DNA of 22,766 nt from JAJTHC01 sp044348005 (lineage in GTDB: Bacteria > Cyanobacteriota > Vampirovibrionia > Vampirovibrionales > JAJTHC01): NCBI GenBank assembly GCA_044348005.1, contig JBIKTR010000021.1, forward strand, positions 1 through 22,766. The letters are read 5' to 3'. Both the position numbers and the translations under genes were made by a program. This document shows positions 16,118 to 22,766 of this stretch, piece after piece (the stretch's first letter is position 1; the number at the start of each line of letters is the position of its first letter). The notes beneath the pieces were generated by a model. It was not told the DNA's origin. It was given only the letters and a program-made list of their open reading frames with translations, and did no database searches.

Positions 16118-16210
16118 GACTTTCGTGGCCAGAAATCAGACTTTTGTGGCCAGAAATCAGACTTTCGTGGCCAGAAATCAGACTTTTGTGGCCAGAAAAT
16201 CGACTTTCCG
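16118..16210. repeat. array of 21-bp direct repeats with TGGCCA cores
   Basis: Four tandem 21-bp units start at 16118, 16139, 16160 and 16181, followed by a partial fifth (GACTTTCCG, 16202-16210). Each begins GACTTTYGTGGCCAG, where Y alternates C, T, C, T, so the array is also a 42-bp unit present twice. Each unit holds TTTY-G-TGGCCA-GAAA, an almost perfect palindrome. There are no spacers, so it is not CRISPR. Twenty-one bp is two helical turns, which would place all cores on one face of the DNA. Confidence 0.85.
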
Positions 16211-16266
16211 ACACACGAAATTAGGGCGTTTCTTTACATCGTGATACCAAATGACAGATTCAATAG

Positions 16267-16285
16267 CAAACACGTTGAGTGTTTG
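16267..16285 (-). terminator. hairpin downstream of kdsA
   Basis: CAAACAC (16267-16273) pairs perfectly with GTGTTTG (16279-16285) around a 5-base loop, about 35 nt past the kdsA stop. It lacks a following T tract on the minus strand, so termination is uncertain. Confidence 0.25.
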
Positions 16286-16319
16286 TGCTTAAACCTAAAG
16301 CAAGCGTATCAATCCAAGC

Positions 16320-17147
16320 TTACGCATTGACCATAGTAAAATCAGGATACTTCGCCAGCACCTGACGCATTTCTATAAGTTGATCCATCATCGGTTCCAC
16401 CCATTCCACAGGGATCTGATTCGGCCCATCGGAAAGCGCTTCTTTGGGGTTAGGGTGCGTCTCAAAAAACAAGCCTTCCACCCCAGCCGCCACAGCGGAT
16501 CGTGCCAAAACAGGCGCAAACTCACGATTCCCGCCTGTTTTACCGTTCAGCCCGCCGGGTTGTTGAACGCTATGCGTGGCATCAAAAATCGTGCGAAGCC
16601 CCAGGCTTTTCACAATGGGGAAGCATCGCATATCCACCACCAAGTTGTTGTAGCCAAAGGTGGTGCCACGCTCACAAATAAAGACGTCTTGATTGCCTGT
16701 GGCGAAGACTTTTTCCGCACAAAACTGCGTTTCCTGAGGCGATAAAAACTGACCCTTTTTAATGTTAATGCGTTTGCCTGTTTCCCCAGCCGCCACGAGC
16801 AAGTCGGTTTGACGGCACAAAAACGCGGGAATCTGCAAAAAATCGACGACTTCAGCGGCTAAAATGGCTTGTTCAGGGCTGTGAACATCGGTGCAAATGC
16901 GCACGCCCACTTCGTCTTTAATGACTTTTAGAATGTCTAAGCCTTCACGCACGCCGTAGCCTCTAAAGGAACTGTTAGAGGTACGATTGGCTTTGTCATA
17001 AGAACTTTTAAAGTAAAAATCAACATCCGTGCCGTAGCTGGCCATAATTTCTTTCAGGCGTTTGGCAACACCGAAGTTCATTTTGCCGTTTTCGCCTTCT
17101 AAAATGCAAGGGCCTGCAATGACGGTAAAGGGTTTTTGGGAACTCAT
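16320..17147 (-). CDS. kdsA: 3-deoxy-8-phosphooctulonate (KDO-8-P) synthase, metal-dependent type
   Basis: A 275-residue enzyme that condenses phosphoenolpyruvate with arabinose-5-phosphate to KDO-8-phosphate, the first committed step to the KDO of lipopolysaccharide. Typical segments are VIAGPCILEG near the start, FKSSYDKANRTS (PEP and phosphate binding), FDATHSVQQPGG, and FETHPNPKEALSDGPNQIP. Cys14 in AGPC is present, together with His, Glu and Asp in the later motifs. This is the metal-ligand set of the Aquifex-like class II enzymes, whereas the E. coli class I enzyme has Asn at that position. AAGGA lies nine bases before the ATG. It stands alone, divergent from rel; no other kds or lpx gene is in the window. 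Confidence 0.96.
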   Translation of the reverse strand: MSSQKPFTVIAGPCILEGENGKMNFGVAKRLKEIMASYGTDVDFYFKSSYDKANRTSNSSFRGYGVREGLDILKVIKDEVGVRICTDVHSPEQAILAAEVVDFLQIPAFLCRQTDLLVAAGETGKRINIKKGQFLSPQETQFCAEKVFATGNQDVFICERGTTFGYNNLVVDMRCFPIVKSLGLRTIFDATHSVQQPGGLNGKTGGNREFAPVLARSAVAAGVEGLFFETHPNPKEALSDGPNQIPVEWVEPMMDQLIEMRQVLAKYPDFTMVNA

Positions 17148-17185
17148 GGGGGAACGTCCTTCTAGGGTGTTTGAATGATAGCGTT

Positions 17186-17214
17186 AGTGTAGCCGAAAAA
17201 CAGTTGTTCTACAA
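17186..17214 (-). promoter_or_regulatory. promoter of kdsA
   Basis: On the minus strand TTGTAG (17209-17214), 17 bp, TACACT (17186-17191). Transcription would start near 17179, about 32 nt before the kdsA ATG. Confidence 0.45.
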
Positions 17215-17238
17215 CCACAAAAGTTCAAGAAGGCGCTA

Positions 17239-17267
17239 TTCCCACAACGCGAAAAATACGCTATACT
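17239..17267 (+). promoter_or_regulatory. promoter of rel
   Basis: TATACT (17262-17267) is a good -10 box; TTCCCA (17239-17244) at a 17-bp spacing is a moderate -35. The start near 17274 leaves a leader of about 44 nt. It is divergent from, and 25 bp away from, the kdsA promoter. Confidence 0.4.
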
Positions 17268-17317
17268 AGCAGGGGTGCCTCTCGCATCCCTTTACTGTGT
17301 AATGAAAGCCCTGCTGA

Positions 17318-19675
17318 ATGACCGATTCCCTTCCCACCACACAAGACGATCGCCTTATTGAAGAAGTGCTTATGGAAGAATTGCGCCATAAGCTGGTGGT
17401 TCATGGGGCAAAACCTGATGACTTGGCATTGGTGCAACGCACCTTTGACTACGCACGGCACTACCACGAAGGGCAAAAACGCAAAGACGGCACCAACTAC
17501 ATTATGCACCCCGTGAGCGTCGCCCTGATTTTAGCGGATATGTGGGTGGATGTGCCTACCTTACAGGCCGCCTTGATGCACGATGTGCTTGAAGACACGC
17601 CCGCAACGGCCGAAGACATGGAAAAATATTTTGGCGCCGAAGTCACGAAAATCGTGCAAGGCGTGACGAAACTAGGCAAGTACAAGTACCATTTCAGCAG
17701 TAAGGAAGAAGAGCAGGCCGAAAACTTTCGCAATATGTTTTTGGCTATGGCGGAAGATATTCGCGTGTTGACCCTTAAACTTGCGGACAGGCTCCACAAT
17801 ATGCGAACCCTTGAGCATATGTTGCCCCATAAACGAGAAAAAATCGCCAATGAAACGCTGGAAGTCTTTGCCCCCCTCGCCAACCGCATCGGGATGGGGA
17901 ACTTCAAGGCGGAATTGGAAGATTTGTCTCTGAGTTATTTGGATCCTGAGCAGTTTCACGAAATCAAAGGGCAACTGGCCGATTCACAAGAAGAACGCGA
18001 ACGCGTGATTAAAGAAATGACGCAACATCTTGAAAAGGCCTTGCTTCAGCATAACATTCATTCAAAAATCTACAGTCGACTCAAAAACTATTACAGTATT
18101 TACAAGAAAATGAGTTCGCAAAAAAAAGAACTCAACGACATTTTCGACATTTCCGCCCTGCGAGTCATTGTGCAGACCGAAGCCCAATGCTATGAAGTCT
18201 TGGGGATTATTCACCATCAATATACGCCTGTCGCTGGGCGTTTTAAAGATTACATCGCCATGCCGAAAAGCAATTTCTATCAGTCTTTGCACACCACGAT
18301 TATTGGGCCGAATAAACGCCCTGTGGAAGTGCAGATTCGCACCGAAAAAATGCACAAGGTGGCTGAATTTGGTATTGCGGCCCACTTTCATTACAAGCGT
18401 TTTGGAGATGAAGCCACCGCCTATCAAAGTTCCAAAGAAGATGAAACGCTTGGGTGGCTGAAGCAGTTGGTTGAAATGCAAGCCAATGCGGACACCGCCC
18501 TTGAATTTGTGGAAAATGTAAAGCTGGATCTCTTCCCCGATCAAGTCTTTGTGTTCACGCCCAAAGGCAGTGTGATTAGTTTGCCTCGGGGGTGCACGCC
18601 TGTAGATTTTGCGTTTCGGATTCATAGCGAAGTGGGCAACCGTTGCGCGGGGGCGATTGTCAACGAAAAAATGGTACCGTTAGACACTGAACTTCAAAAC
18701 GGCGACATTATTGAAATTATCACCAATAAAAAAGCCACCCCTCGCTTGGACTGGGTGAACTTTGTGGTGACCCAACAAGCCAAAAACCGTATACGCCACT
18801 GGTACAAAAAACACTATCGAGATCAACACGAAACCCAAGGACGCCAACTGCTTGAAGCAGACCTCACTCGTGCGAAAGTCGATACGCTGGTGAAATCAGG
18901 CAAAATGCTTGAAGTGGCCAATGAACTGAACTATAAAAGTATTGAAGATTTGTACGTGGCCTTGGGTTATGGTGAAATCACGCTGTCTCGCATTATAAAC
19001 CGAGTCAAAAAAGGCAAAATGATTTCGACTACATCGGATCACCATGCCCAGATTCAAGCCGAACAAGCGGAGCACCTCAAAGAACATGGCTATGTGGATT
19101 TACCCAATTCGCAAAGCCCTGAAGCCTTGCAGGCAAAAAATAGTACTTCTGAACGCTTTGCCGAAGAACTCGCCAAACTTGAAAAACAAGGCCCTACGGT
19201 CGATTCCTTTAATGCGAGTGGTTCTTTACAAGCCCTAAAAGGCTTGCAGTACCATATTGCGCGCTGTTGTATGCCTGTTCCGGGGGATGCGATTGTGGGC
19301 ATTGTGACCCGTAGCCGCGGGGTGATGATCCATCGGGACGATTGCATGAACATTGTGCAAGCCAATCCCCAGCGCGTGATGAACCTTTCGTGGACGGGGG
19401 CCATTGAAATGCAACAAACCCTTCACAATGTGTTGCTTGAAATGCAGGTGATGGATCAAGTGGGAGTGTTTAAAGATGTGTTGGCCAAGGTTTCAGATAT
19501 GCAGGTGAACATCTTTTCCGCCAATTGCAAGCGTTTAACGGGCGAAAAGAGTGTGTATATTGAGCTTGGGCTTGAAGTCAAAAACCTTGAAGAGCTGGAA
19601 AAGTTGATTCGCAACATCAAGCAACTGCCCGATGTCATTGCCGTCAAGCGCTCTCGCTACCGCATGAATAAGTAG
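17318..19675 (+). CDS. rel: bifunctional (p)ppGpp synthetase/hydrolase (RelA/SpoT family)
   Basis: A 785-residue long RSH protein that makes and degrades the stringent-response alarmone. The N-terminal HD hydrolase is intact, with HDVLEDT (His88, Asp89, Glu92, Asp93) and KLADRLHNMRTL. The synthetase domain has RFKD at 308-311, the RxKD form found in bifunctional Rel/SpoT rather than the ExDD form of E. coli RelA, followed by YQSLHTTIIGP and VEVQIRT. A TGS domain (about 400-465, VFVFTPKGSVISLPRG), a Cys-containing zinc-finger-like region (RCCMPVPGD, about 650) and a C-terminal ACT domain (about 710-785) complete it. The start codon has only a poor ribosome-binding site (GAAAG), so expression may be low or leader-dependent. 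It is the only RSH enzyme in view and is convergent with the next gene, one base apart. Confidence 0.97.
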   Translation: MTDSLPTTQDDRLIEEVLMEELRHKLVVHGAKPDDLALVQRTFDYARHYHEGQKRKDGTNYIMHPVSVALILADMWVDVPTLQAALMHDVLEDTPATAEDMEKYFGAEVTKIVQGVTKLGKYKYHFSSKEEEQAENFRNMFLAMAEDIRVLTLKLADRLHNMRTLEHMLPHKREKIANETLEVFAPLANRIGMGNFKAELEDLSLSYLDPEQFHEIKGQLADSQEERERVIKEMTQHLEKALLQHNIHSKIYSRLKNYYSIYKKMSSQKKELNDIFDISALRVIVQTEAQCYEVLGIIHHQYTPVAGRFKDYIAMPKSNFYQSLHTTIIGPNKRPVEVQIRTEKMHKVAEFGIAAHFHYKRFGDEATAYQSSKEDETLGWLKQLVEMQANADTALEFVENVKLDLFPDQVFVFTPKGSVISLPRGCTPVDFAFRIHSEVGNRCAGAIVNEKMVPLDTELQNGDIIEIITNKKATPRLDWVNFVVTQQAKNRIRHWYKKHYRDQHETQGRQLLEADLTRAKVDTLVKSGKMLEVANELNYKSIEDLYVALGYGEITLSRIINRVKKGKMISTTSDHHAQIQAEQAEHLKEHGYVDLPNSQSPEALQAKNSTSERFAEELAKLEKQGPTVDSFNASGSLQALKGLQYHIARCCMPVPGDAIVGIVTRSRGVMIHRDDCMNIVQANPQRVMNLSWTGAIEMQQTLHNVLLEMQVMDQVGVFKDVLAKVSDMQVNIFSANCKRLTGEKSVYIELGLEVKNLEELEKLIRNIKQLPDVIAVKRSRYRMNK

Positions 19676-19676
19676 T

Positions 19677-20294
19677 TTAAAGCTGTTTGTTGAAGTCGGG
19701 TGAGTCGGGTTTTTCAAAGAAACCATAAAGTAAAGGTCCTAATGCTATGTTTATCCACTTCAAAGTTTGTATAAATGCAGTTATTTTTTTGGTTTTTTTA
19801 TATAGCGGATCCTCTTTCAAACGATCACTCAAATTGTCCAGTTGCCTATTAATTTCTTCACTAGAGAAATTAGATTTCATACCATTTTTTAAAATTTTAA
19901 ACTGTTCAGGTAAATATTTCTTGTAAGCAGGTGCTTGGATTACTAATAGAATAATTAATAAGGCCGTATATACACTGGCTGGTAAAATACTGGCTTTTTT
20001 TTGCGCTTTTTTCTTTTCTCTTTCTAGGGTTATTGCCGATTCGATAGAACGTTGATTGTTTAAGACATCTTTTCTTTTGCTAGCTGCTTTTTTGGGGTCG
20101 TAAAAGAGAGCATCCCATCCAGTTTTAAAAAAACCAAATACTCCAGCCCACGCAGAAGCGCCTATTTTCGCGTTATGAATTTCTTTTTTGTCTTCCAAGC
20201 TTAAGGGTTCAGTCGTAGTACTAGGAACAGGAACCGTAAGCGTATTGAGATTTTGAAGCGAAAACGGGAGATTTATAGAAGAAGAAATAGACAT
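19677..20294 (-). CDS. hypothetical membrane-associated protein
   Basis: A 205-residue protein of unknown family. Residues 1-31 are rich in Ser, Thr, Pro and Leu. A charged, Lys-rich region (about 65-100) precedes a clear membrane segment (about 103-123, core ALLIILLVIQAPAY). A second weaker hydrophobic stretch lies at about 173-193 (IQTLKWINIALGPLLYGFF). A charged helical region (about 140-172) lies between them. The gene is AT-rich compared with rel and metG. The start is strongly supported by a duplicated AAGGAAACAT directly upstream. Its stop is one base from the rel stop, in convergent orientation. Clearly expressed-looking, function unknown. Confidence 0.75.
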   Translation of the reverse strand: MSISSSINLPFSLQNLNTLTVPVPSTTTEPLSLEDKKEIHNAKIGASAWAGVFGFFKTGWDALFYDPKKAASKRKDVLNNQRSIESAITLEREKKKAQKKASILPASVYTALLIILLVIQAPAYKKYLPEQFKILKNGMKSNFSSEEINRQLDNLSDRLKEDPLYKKTKKITAFIQTLKWINIALGPLLYGFFEKPDSPDFNKQL

Positions 20295-20295
20295 A

Positions 20296-20315
20296 ATGTT
20301 TCCTTATGTTTCCTT
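20296..20315 (-). promoter_or_regulatory. perfectly duplicated ribosome-binding site
   Basis: On the minus strand the ten bases AAGGAAACAT occur twice in direct tandem (20306-20315 and 20296-20305), directly followed by TATG with the start codon at 20294. Each copy contains a Shine-Dalgarno core; the nearer one has about 7 bases to the ATG, the farther one about 17. Confidence 0.8.
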
Positions 20316-20449
20316 TTCGTACTGAAACTATAAACGCTTAAAACACGCTCAATCTTTTTTGATGCTACTACAAACAGGATTTATAAACCCCTAAAAAGTC
20401 GATTCTAAACATGACGCAATGGCCTGACGCCCATTAAATGTAGGATGTT

Positions 20450-20478
20450 TCGCCAAATCAGCGTGTTTCTGTTAGAAT
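20450..20478 (+). promoter_or_regulatory. promoter of metG
   Basis: TAGAAT (20473-20478) is preceded by TGT, an extended -10 element. TCGCCA (20450-20455) at 17 bp is a modest -35. The leader to the metG ATG would be about 64 nt. No T-box signature was recognised in it. Confidence 0.4.
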
Positions 20479-20548
20479 AAACTCTTGTGAGGCTTCGGGC
20501 TGTGTCGAAGCGGTGGTCGCTCCTTAGGGCGAAAAGGCATAACCCCTT

Positions 20549-22156
20549 ATGACAACGCAAGGTAATGAAACGCTCTATATTACAACCGCCATTGATTACG
20601 TCAACGGCAAACCCCACTTGGGTCATGCCTATGAAAAAATGGCCACTGATGCCATTGCTCGTGCGTTTAAGGCCATGCAAATCCCCACCTACTTCCTAAC
20701 TGGGGTGGACGAACATGGCATAAAAGTCGAACAAAACGCCGCCAAACATCAACAATCGCCCAAGGCCTTTGTGGATGATCTCTCGCAATCGTTCACCCAA
20801 CTGTGGCAACATTGTGATGTCGCCTACGATCGTTTTATTCGCACCACTGAAGCGTCGCACTACGCGTTGGTGACTCAATTATGGCAACGTTTACTCAACA
20901 AAGGCGACATTTACAAGGCGAGTTATGAAGGCAAGTACTGCACCGGCTGTGAAGCCTTTTTAAATGAACGAGACCTGGATGATACAGGGCGTTGCTTGGT
21001 GCATAAAAGCGTGCCAGAAGTGGTGCTTGAAGAAAATTACTTCTTTCGGCTGAGCCATTATAAGCAAGCGTTGTTGGATTATTTTGAGTCGCATCCTGAT
21101 TTTGTGCAACCCGCCTTTCGCAAGGCTGAAGTGCTGAATATGCTTGAAAATCTACAAGATATTAGCGTTTCTCGCAGTACCAAAGCCGTCACCTGGGGTA
21201 TTCCTGTGCCAAATGATGAAGAACAAGTCATTTATGTGTGGATTGATGCCCTTTCCAACTACTTAAGCGGCCTTAACTACCTTAGTGCGGACGAGGCACT
21301 ATTCCAGCGTTTTTGGCAGACCCCAGAAGGTCAACCCAATGCGGTGCATATCATCGGCAAAGACATTTTGCGTTTTCATGCCATTTACTGGCCAGCCATG
21401 TTGATGAGTGCGGAACTTCCCTTGCCTAAAACGATTTTTGCCCATGGCTTTATTACGCTTGAAGACGCCAAAATCTCGAAATCGTTGGGGAACGTTATTT
21501 CACCCTTTGAAATTACGGCCGAATATGACCTGCCCAATGCGGATACCCTGCGGTATTACTTATTGACCTGCACGCCCTTTGGTCAAGACGGCAATTTTTC
21601 CATTCAAGAGTTTAAGCTCAAGGTGAATGCGGATTTGGCCAATAACTTGGGCAATCTGCTGAATCGATCCCTTTCAATGGTGAGCAAATACTTCAACGGT
21701 GAACTACCCCCCTACAACGCTTCAAGTGCTGAAGCGGTGTTGGACGCCTTACAAGAACAAAGCGAACTGCGTCAGGCGGTGGAATCGGCCTACAGAGCCT
21801 TTGATTTTCAAAAGGTCGCGGGCCTATTGCTTGAACGGGTGGACTTGGCCAATCGTGCCATTAACGACTTGCAACCATGGACGCTCCATAAAGAAGGGCA
21901 AACCGAGCGTTTGGCCGCCTTGTTGTTTGCCGTTTTAGAAGCCGTGCGAGTGGTGGCGATTTTATTTCAACCCATGTTGCCGAATCTTTCGCAAGACATC
22001 CTGAACCAGTTGGGCTTTGCGACCCATTCCTTCACAAGCTTTGAAGATGTGAAGCAGTTGCGTTTTTCAGCGTCCCACGCGCATCGCGTGAATCCCACAG
22101 GGCCGTTGATTCCAAGGCTAGACAGCGAACTAGTGGGGGCTGAAAAAAAGAAGTAG
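20549..22156 (+). CDS. metG: methionyl-tRNA synthetase
   Basis: A 535-residue class I synthetase that charges tRNA-Met. HLGH (23-26) is the HIGH motif and KISKS (308-312) the KMSKS motif. The early YITTAIDYVNGKPHLGHAY and the DEHG segment are typical of MetRS. The connective-peptide zinc knuckle is C131-x2-C134 followed by C149-x2-H152, so one usual cysteine is replaced by histidine. The C-terminal helical anticodon domain is present, but the protein stops before the extra tRNA-binding (EMAP-like) domain found in longer MetRS proteins. AAAAGGC lies about nine bases before the ATG. The ArsC-like gene follows 52 bp later. Confidence 0.97.
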   Translation: MTTQGNETLYITTAIDYVNGKPHLGHAYEKMATDAIARAFKAMQIPTYFLTGVDEHGIKVEQNAAKHQQSPKAFVDDLSQSFTQLWQHCDVAYDRFIRTTEASHYALVTQLWQRLLNKGDIYKASYEGKYCTGCEAFLNERDLDDTGRCLVHKSVPEVVLEENYFFRLSHYKQALLDYFESHPDFVQPAFRKAEVLNMLENLQDISVSRSTKAVTWGIPVPNDEEQVIYVWIDALSNYLSGLNYLSADEALFQRFWQTPEGQPNAVHIIGKDILRFHAIYWPAMLMSAELPLPKTIFAHGFITLEDAKISKSLGNVISPFEITAEYDLPNADTLRYYLLTCTPFGQDGNFSIQEFKLKVNADLANNLGNLLNRSLSMVSKYFNGELPPYNASSAEAVLDALQEQSELRQAVESAYRAFDFQKVAGLLLERVDLANRAINDLQPWTLHKEGQTERLAALLFAVLEAVRVVAILFQPMLPNLSQDILNQLGFATHSFTSFEDVKQLRFSASHAHRVNPTGPLIPRLDSELVGAEKKK

Positions 22157-22208
22157 TCCCTTAATTTAATCGTTTAATTGGTAAAACTTGCAAGGAAAGG
22201 ATAAACGG

Positions 22209-22580
22209 ATGACGCTAAGCGCTGAATTGTATTGGTTACCCCATTGTTCCACCTGCCAAAAGGCCAAGGCCTTTTTAGAAGCCCACGGCGTGAGCTTTAC
22301 TGTGGTGCATGACTTGAAGTCTTCCCCCCTAAGCGATGTGCAAGTCAAGCACTTGGCAGACGCGGTGGGAGGGCCTGAAGCGCTTTTTTCGAAACGAGCC
22401 ATGAAGTTTCGTCAGTGGGGGTTGCATGAAAAAACCTTAAACTCAGAAGAGTTGCTGGCGTACATGGTGCAAGAATATACCTTCATTAAGCGCCCCGTAA
22501 CCTTGTTCAGCAATGGGGATGCCTTTGCAGGCTTTGCCCCTAAGCAAATGGCGGCGTATTTTGACGCACAAAAGCCCTAA
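22209..22580 (+). CDS. ArsC/Spx-family thioredoxin-fold protein
   Basis: A 123-residue protein of the ArsC/Spx/YffB family. It opens with a thioredoxin-fold strand and the CxxC pair HCSTC (Cys13, Cys16), followed by QKAKAFLEAHGV, a DLKSSPLS strand-turn, and the family's late IKRPVT segment with its conserved Arg. Members include arsenate reductases and the RNA-polymerase-binding regulator Spx; which role applies here is unclear, and no ars genes are near. The frame extends upstream to a TTG at 22188, but ATG 22209 with AGGAAAGG (22193-22200) eight bases ahead is the better start. It is probably co-transcribed with metG. Confidence 0.88.
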   Translation: MTLSAELYWLPHCSTCQKAKAFLEAHGVSFTVVHDLKSSPLSDVQVKHLADAVGGPEALFSKRAMKFRQWGLHEKTLNSEELLAYMVQEYTFIKRPVTLFSNGDAFAGFAPKQMAAYFDAQKP

Positions 22581-22612
22581 ACATTTAAAGGCTAGCTGGG
22601 GGTTCTACACAA

Positions 22613-22638
22613 GTCTTCTATACACGTCTTCTATACAC
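22613..22638. repeat. 13-bp tandem repeat before the last gene
   Basis: GTCTTCTATACAC occurs twice in perfect tandem (22613-22625 and 22626-22638), and a related TTCTACAC lies just before (22603-22610). It ends 15 bases upstream of the TATAAT box at 22654-22659, overlapping where the -35 region would be. Confidence 0.8.
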
Positions 22639-22653
22639 GTTGTTTTTTTGTCG

Positions 22654-22659
22654 TATAAT
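22654..22659 (+). promoter_or_regulatory. consensus -10 box of the last gene
   Basis: A perfect TATAAT, 36 bases before the ATG at 22695. No good -35 box is present at 16-18 bp; that position is filled by the 13-bp tandem repeat, which may bind an activator. Confidence 0.4.
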
Positions 22660-22694
22660 AAGCTAAACTCTCTAACTTTTATGATGGAAGCTTC

Positions 22695-22766
22695 ATGTAT
22701 TCGTCGCCCCTTTCAACGCCTTCATTGTTTCCTTTAACTGAACGCCCTTCGCTTCAGAAACAGGGA
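22695..22766 (+). CDS. start of a gene cut by the window end
   Basis: From ATG 22695 the frame stays open for 24 codons to the window edge. The visible residues are Ser-, Pro- and Leu-rich (MYSSPLSTPSLFPL...). GGAAG (22686-22690) lies four bases upstream, and a TATAAT box is at 22654-22659. A second ATG at 22681 opens a different frame that closes after 18 codons. The N-terminus resembles in composition those of the hypotheticals at 1240-2664 and 19677-20294. Too short to identify. Confidence 0.45.
   Translation, partial: MYSSPLSTPSLFPLTERPSLQKQG

Larger units (their letters stand above)
15828..16319. other. gene-free stretch holding a hairpin and tandem repeats
   Basis: Nearly 500 bp without a credible gene, upstream of the M23 gene and downstream of kdsA. 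Short frames on both strands cross the 21-bp repeats only because 21 is a multiple of three. They start at GTG or TTG without ribosome-binding sites. The stretch contains a 15-bp-arm hairpin (15944-15986), a TATACT box at 16043-16048 without a matching -35, a small GGCTT/AAGCC hairpin (16059-16076), the repeat array (16118-16210) and a hairpin behind kdsA (16267-16285). Confidence 0.7.

Noticed and set aside
16118..16210. CRISPR-like repeat array
   Set aside because: The units are directly adjacent with no unique spacers, and no cas gene is present.
16011..16330. Short open frames on both strands crossing the 21-bp repeats, encoding SGHKSLI/SGHESLI or DFRGQKS/DFCGQKS repeats
   Set aside because: Twenty-one bp keeps every frame open by arithmetic. 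The frames begin at GTG or TTG without ribosome-binding sites and the flanking residues look random.
20479..20548. T-box or other amino-acid-sensing leader ahead of metG
   Set aside because: The leader is only about 64 nt and shows no T-box sequence or specifier-loop structure.
1..22766. tRNA genes
   Set aside because: I scanned for T-arm signatures of the GTTCRANNC type. The hits (for example near 9341 and 14081) lie inside well-supported coding regions and show no cloverleaf.

Overview
The window reads as a stretch of chromosome from a Gram-negative-type bacterium using the standard bacterial code (TGA is a normal stop, for example at the end of the ABC-F gene). KDO-8-phosphate synthase (kdsA) points to a lipopolysaccharide-type outer membrane. 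A single bifunctional Rel, a MazG, and several hypothetical proteins with short S/T/P-rich N-termini would fit a non-photosynthetic relative of cyanobacteria (Vampirovibrionia/Melainabacteria). That lineage is an inference from gene style; nothing in the window is diagnostic. I saw no rRNA, tRNA, CRISPR array, transposase or prophage genes.

Layout. 1-2900: two small hypothetical genes on + (226-669, which carries a 13-C homopolymer in its fifth to eleventh codons, and 882-1211), a 474-residue hypothetical on - (1240-2664), then a 147-bp nested inverted-repeat element (2754-2900). 2955-4907: a translation-type ABC-F ATPase on -. 4908-7755: an AT-richer three-gene operon on - (acetyltransferase, DegT-type sugar aminotransferase, family-2-like glycosyltransferase) that looks like a surface-sugar module. 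7813-12067: mazG and a large AddB-like PD-(D/E)XK nuclease with an iron-sulfur motif, on +. 12076-13761: trxB followed by a coupled short-chain dehydrogenase, on -. 13862-15030: deoC and a small thiamine-binding-type protein, on +. 15114-15827: a secreted M23 peptidase on -. 15828-16319: a gene-free stretch holding a strong hairpin and a 21-bp tandem repeat array. 16320-17214: kdsA on -, divergent from rel on + (17239-19675). 19677-20315: a small membrane hypothetical on -, with a perfectly duplicated ribosome-binding site. 20450-22580: metG and an ArsC/Spx-like protein on +. 22613-22766: a promoter region with a 13-bp tandem repeat and the first codons of a gene cut by the window end.

Most genes are housekeeping: alarmone metabolism, tRNA charging, thiol redox, nucleotide cleaning, deoxynucleoside salvage, and wall and LPS building. 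Promoters resembling sigma-70 sites with 17-18 bp spacers can be read in front of most transcription units. Several of them decide start codons: M23 peptidase 15749, thiamine-binding protein 14734, aminotransferase 7166 and ArsC-like 22209 are preferred over longer frames.

The unexplained signals are in the accessory DNA: the poly-C tract, the 147-bp nested inverted repeat with a third copy of its arm at 15039-15062, the 21-bp TGGCCA-centred repeats, and the duplicated Shine-Dalgarno. I do not see a clear new multi-gene system. The best candidates for something undescribed are these repeat elements.
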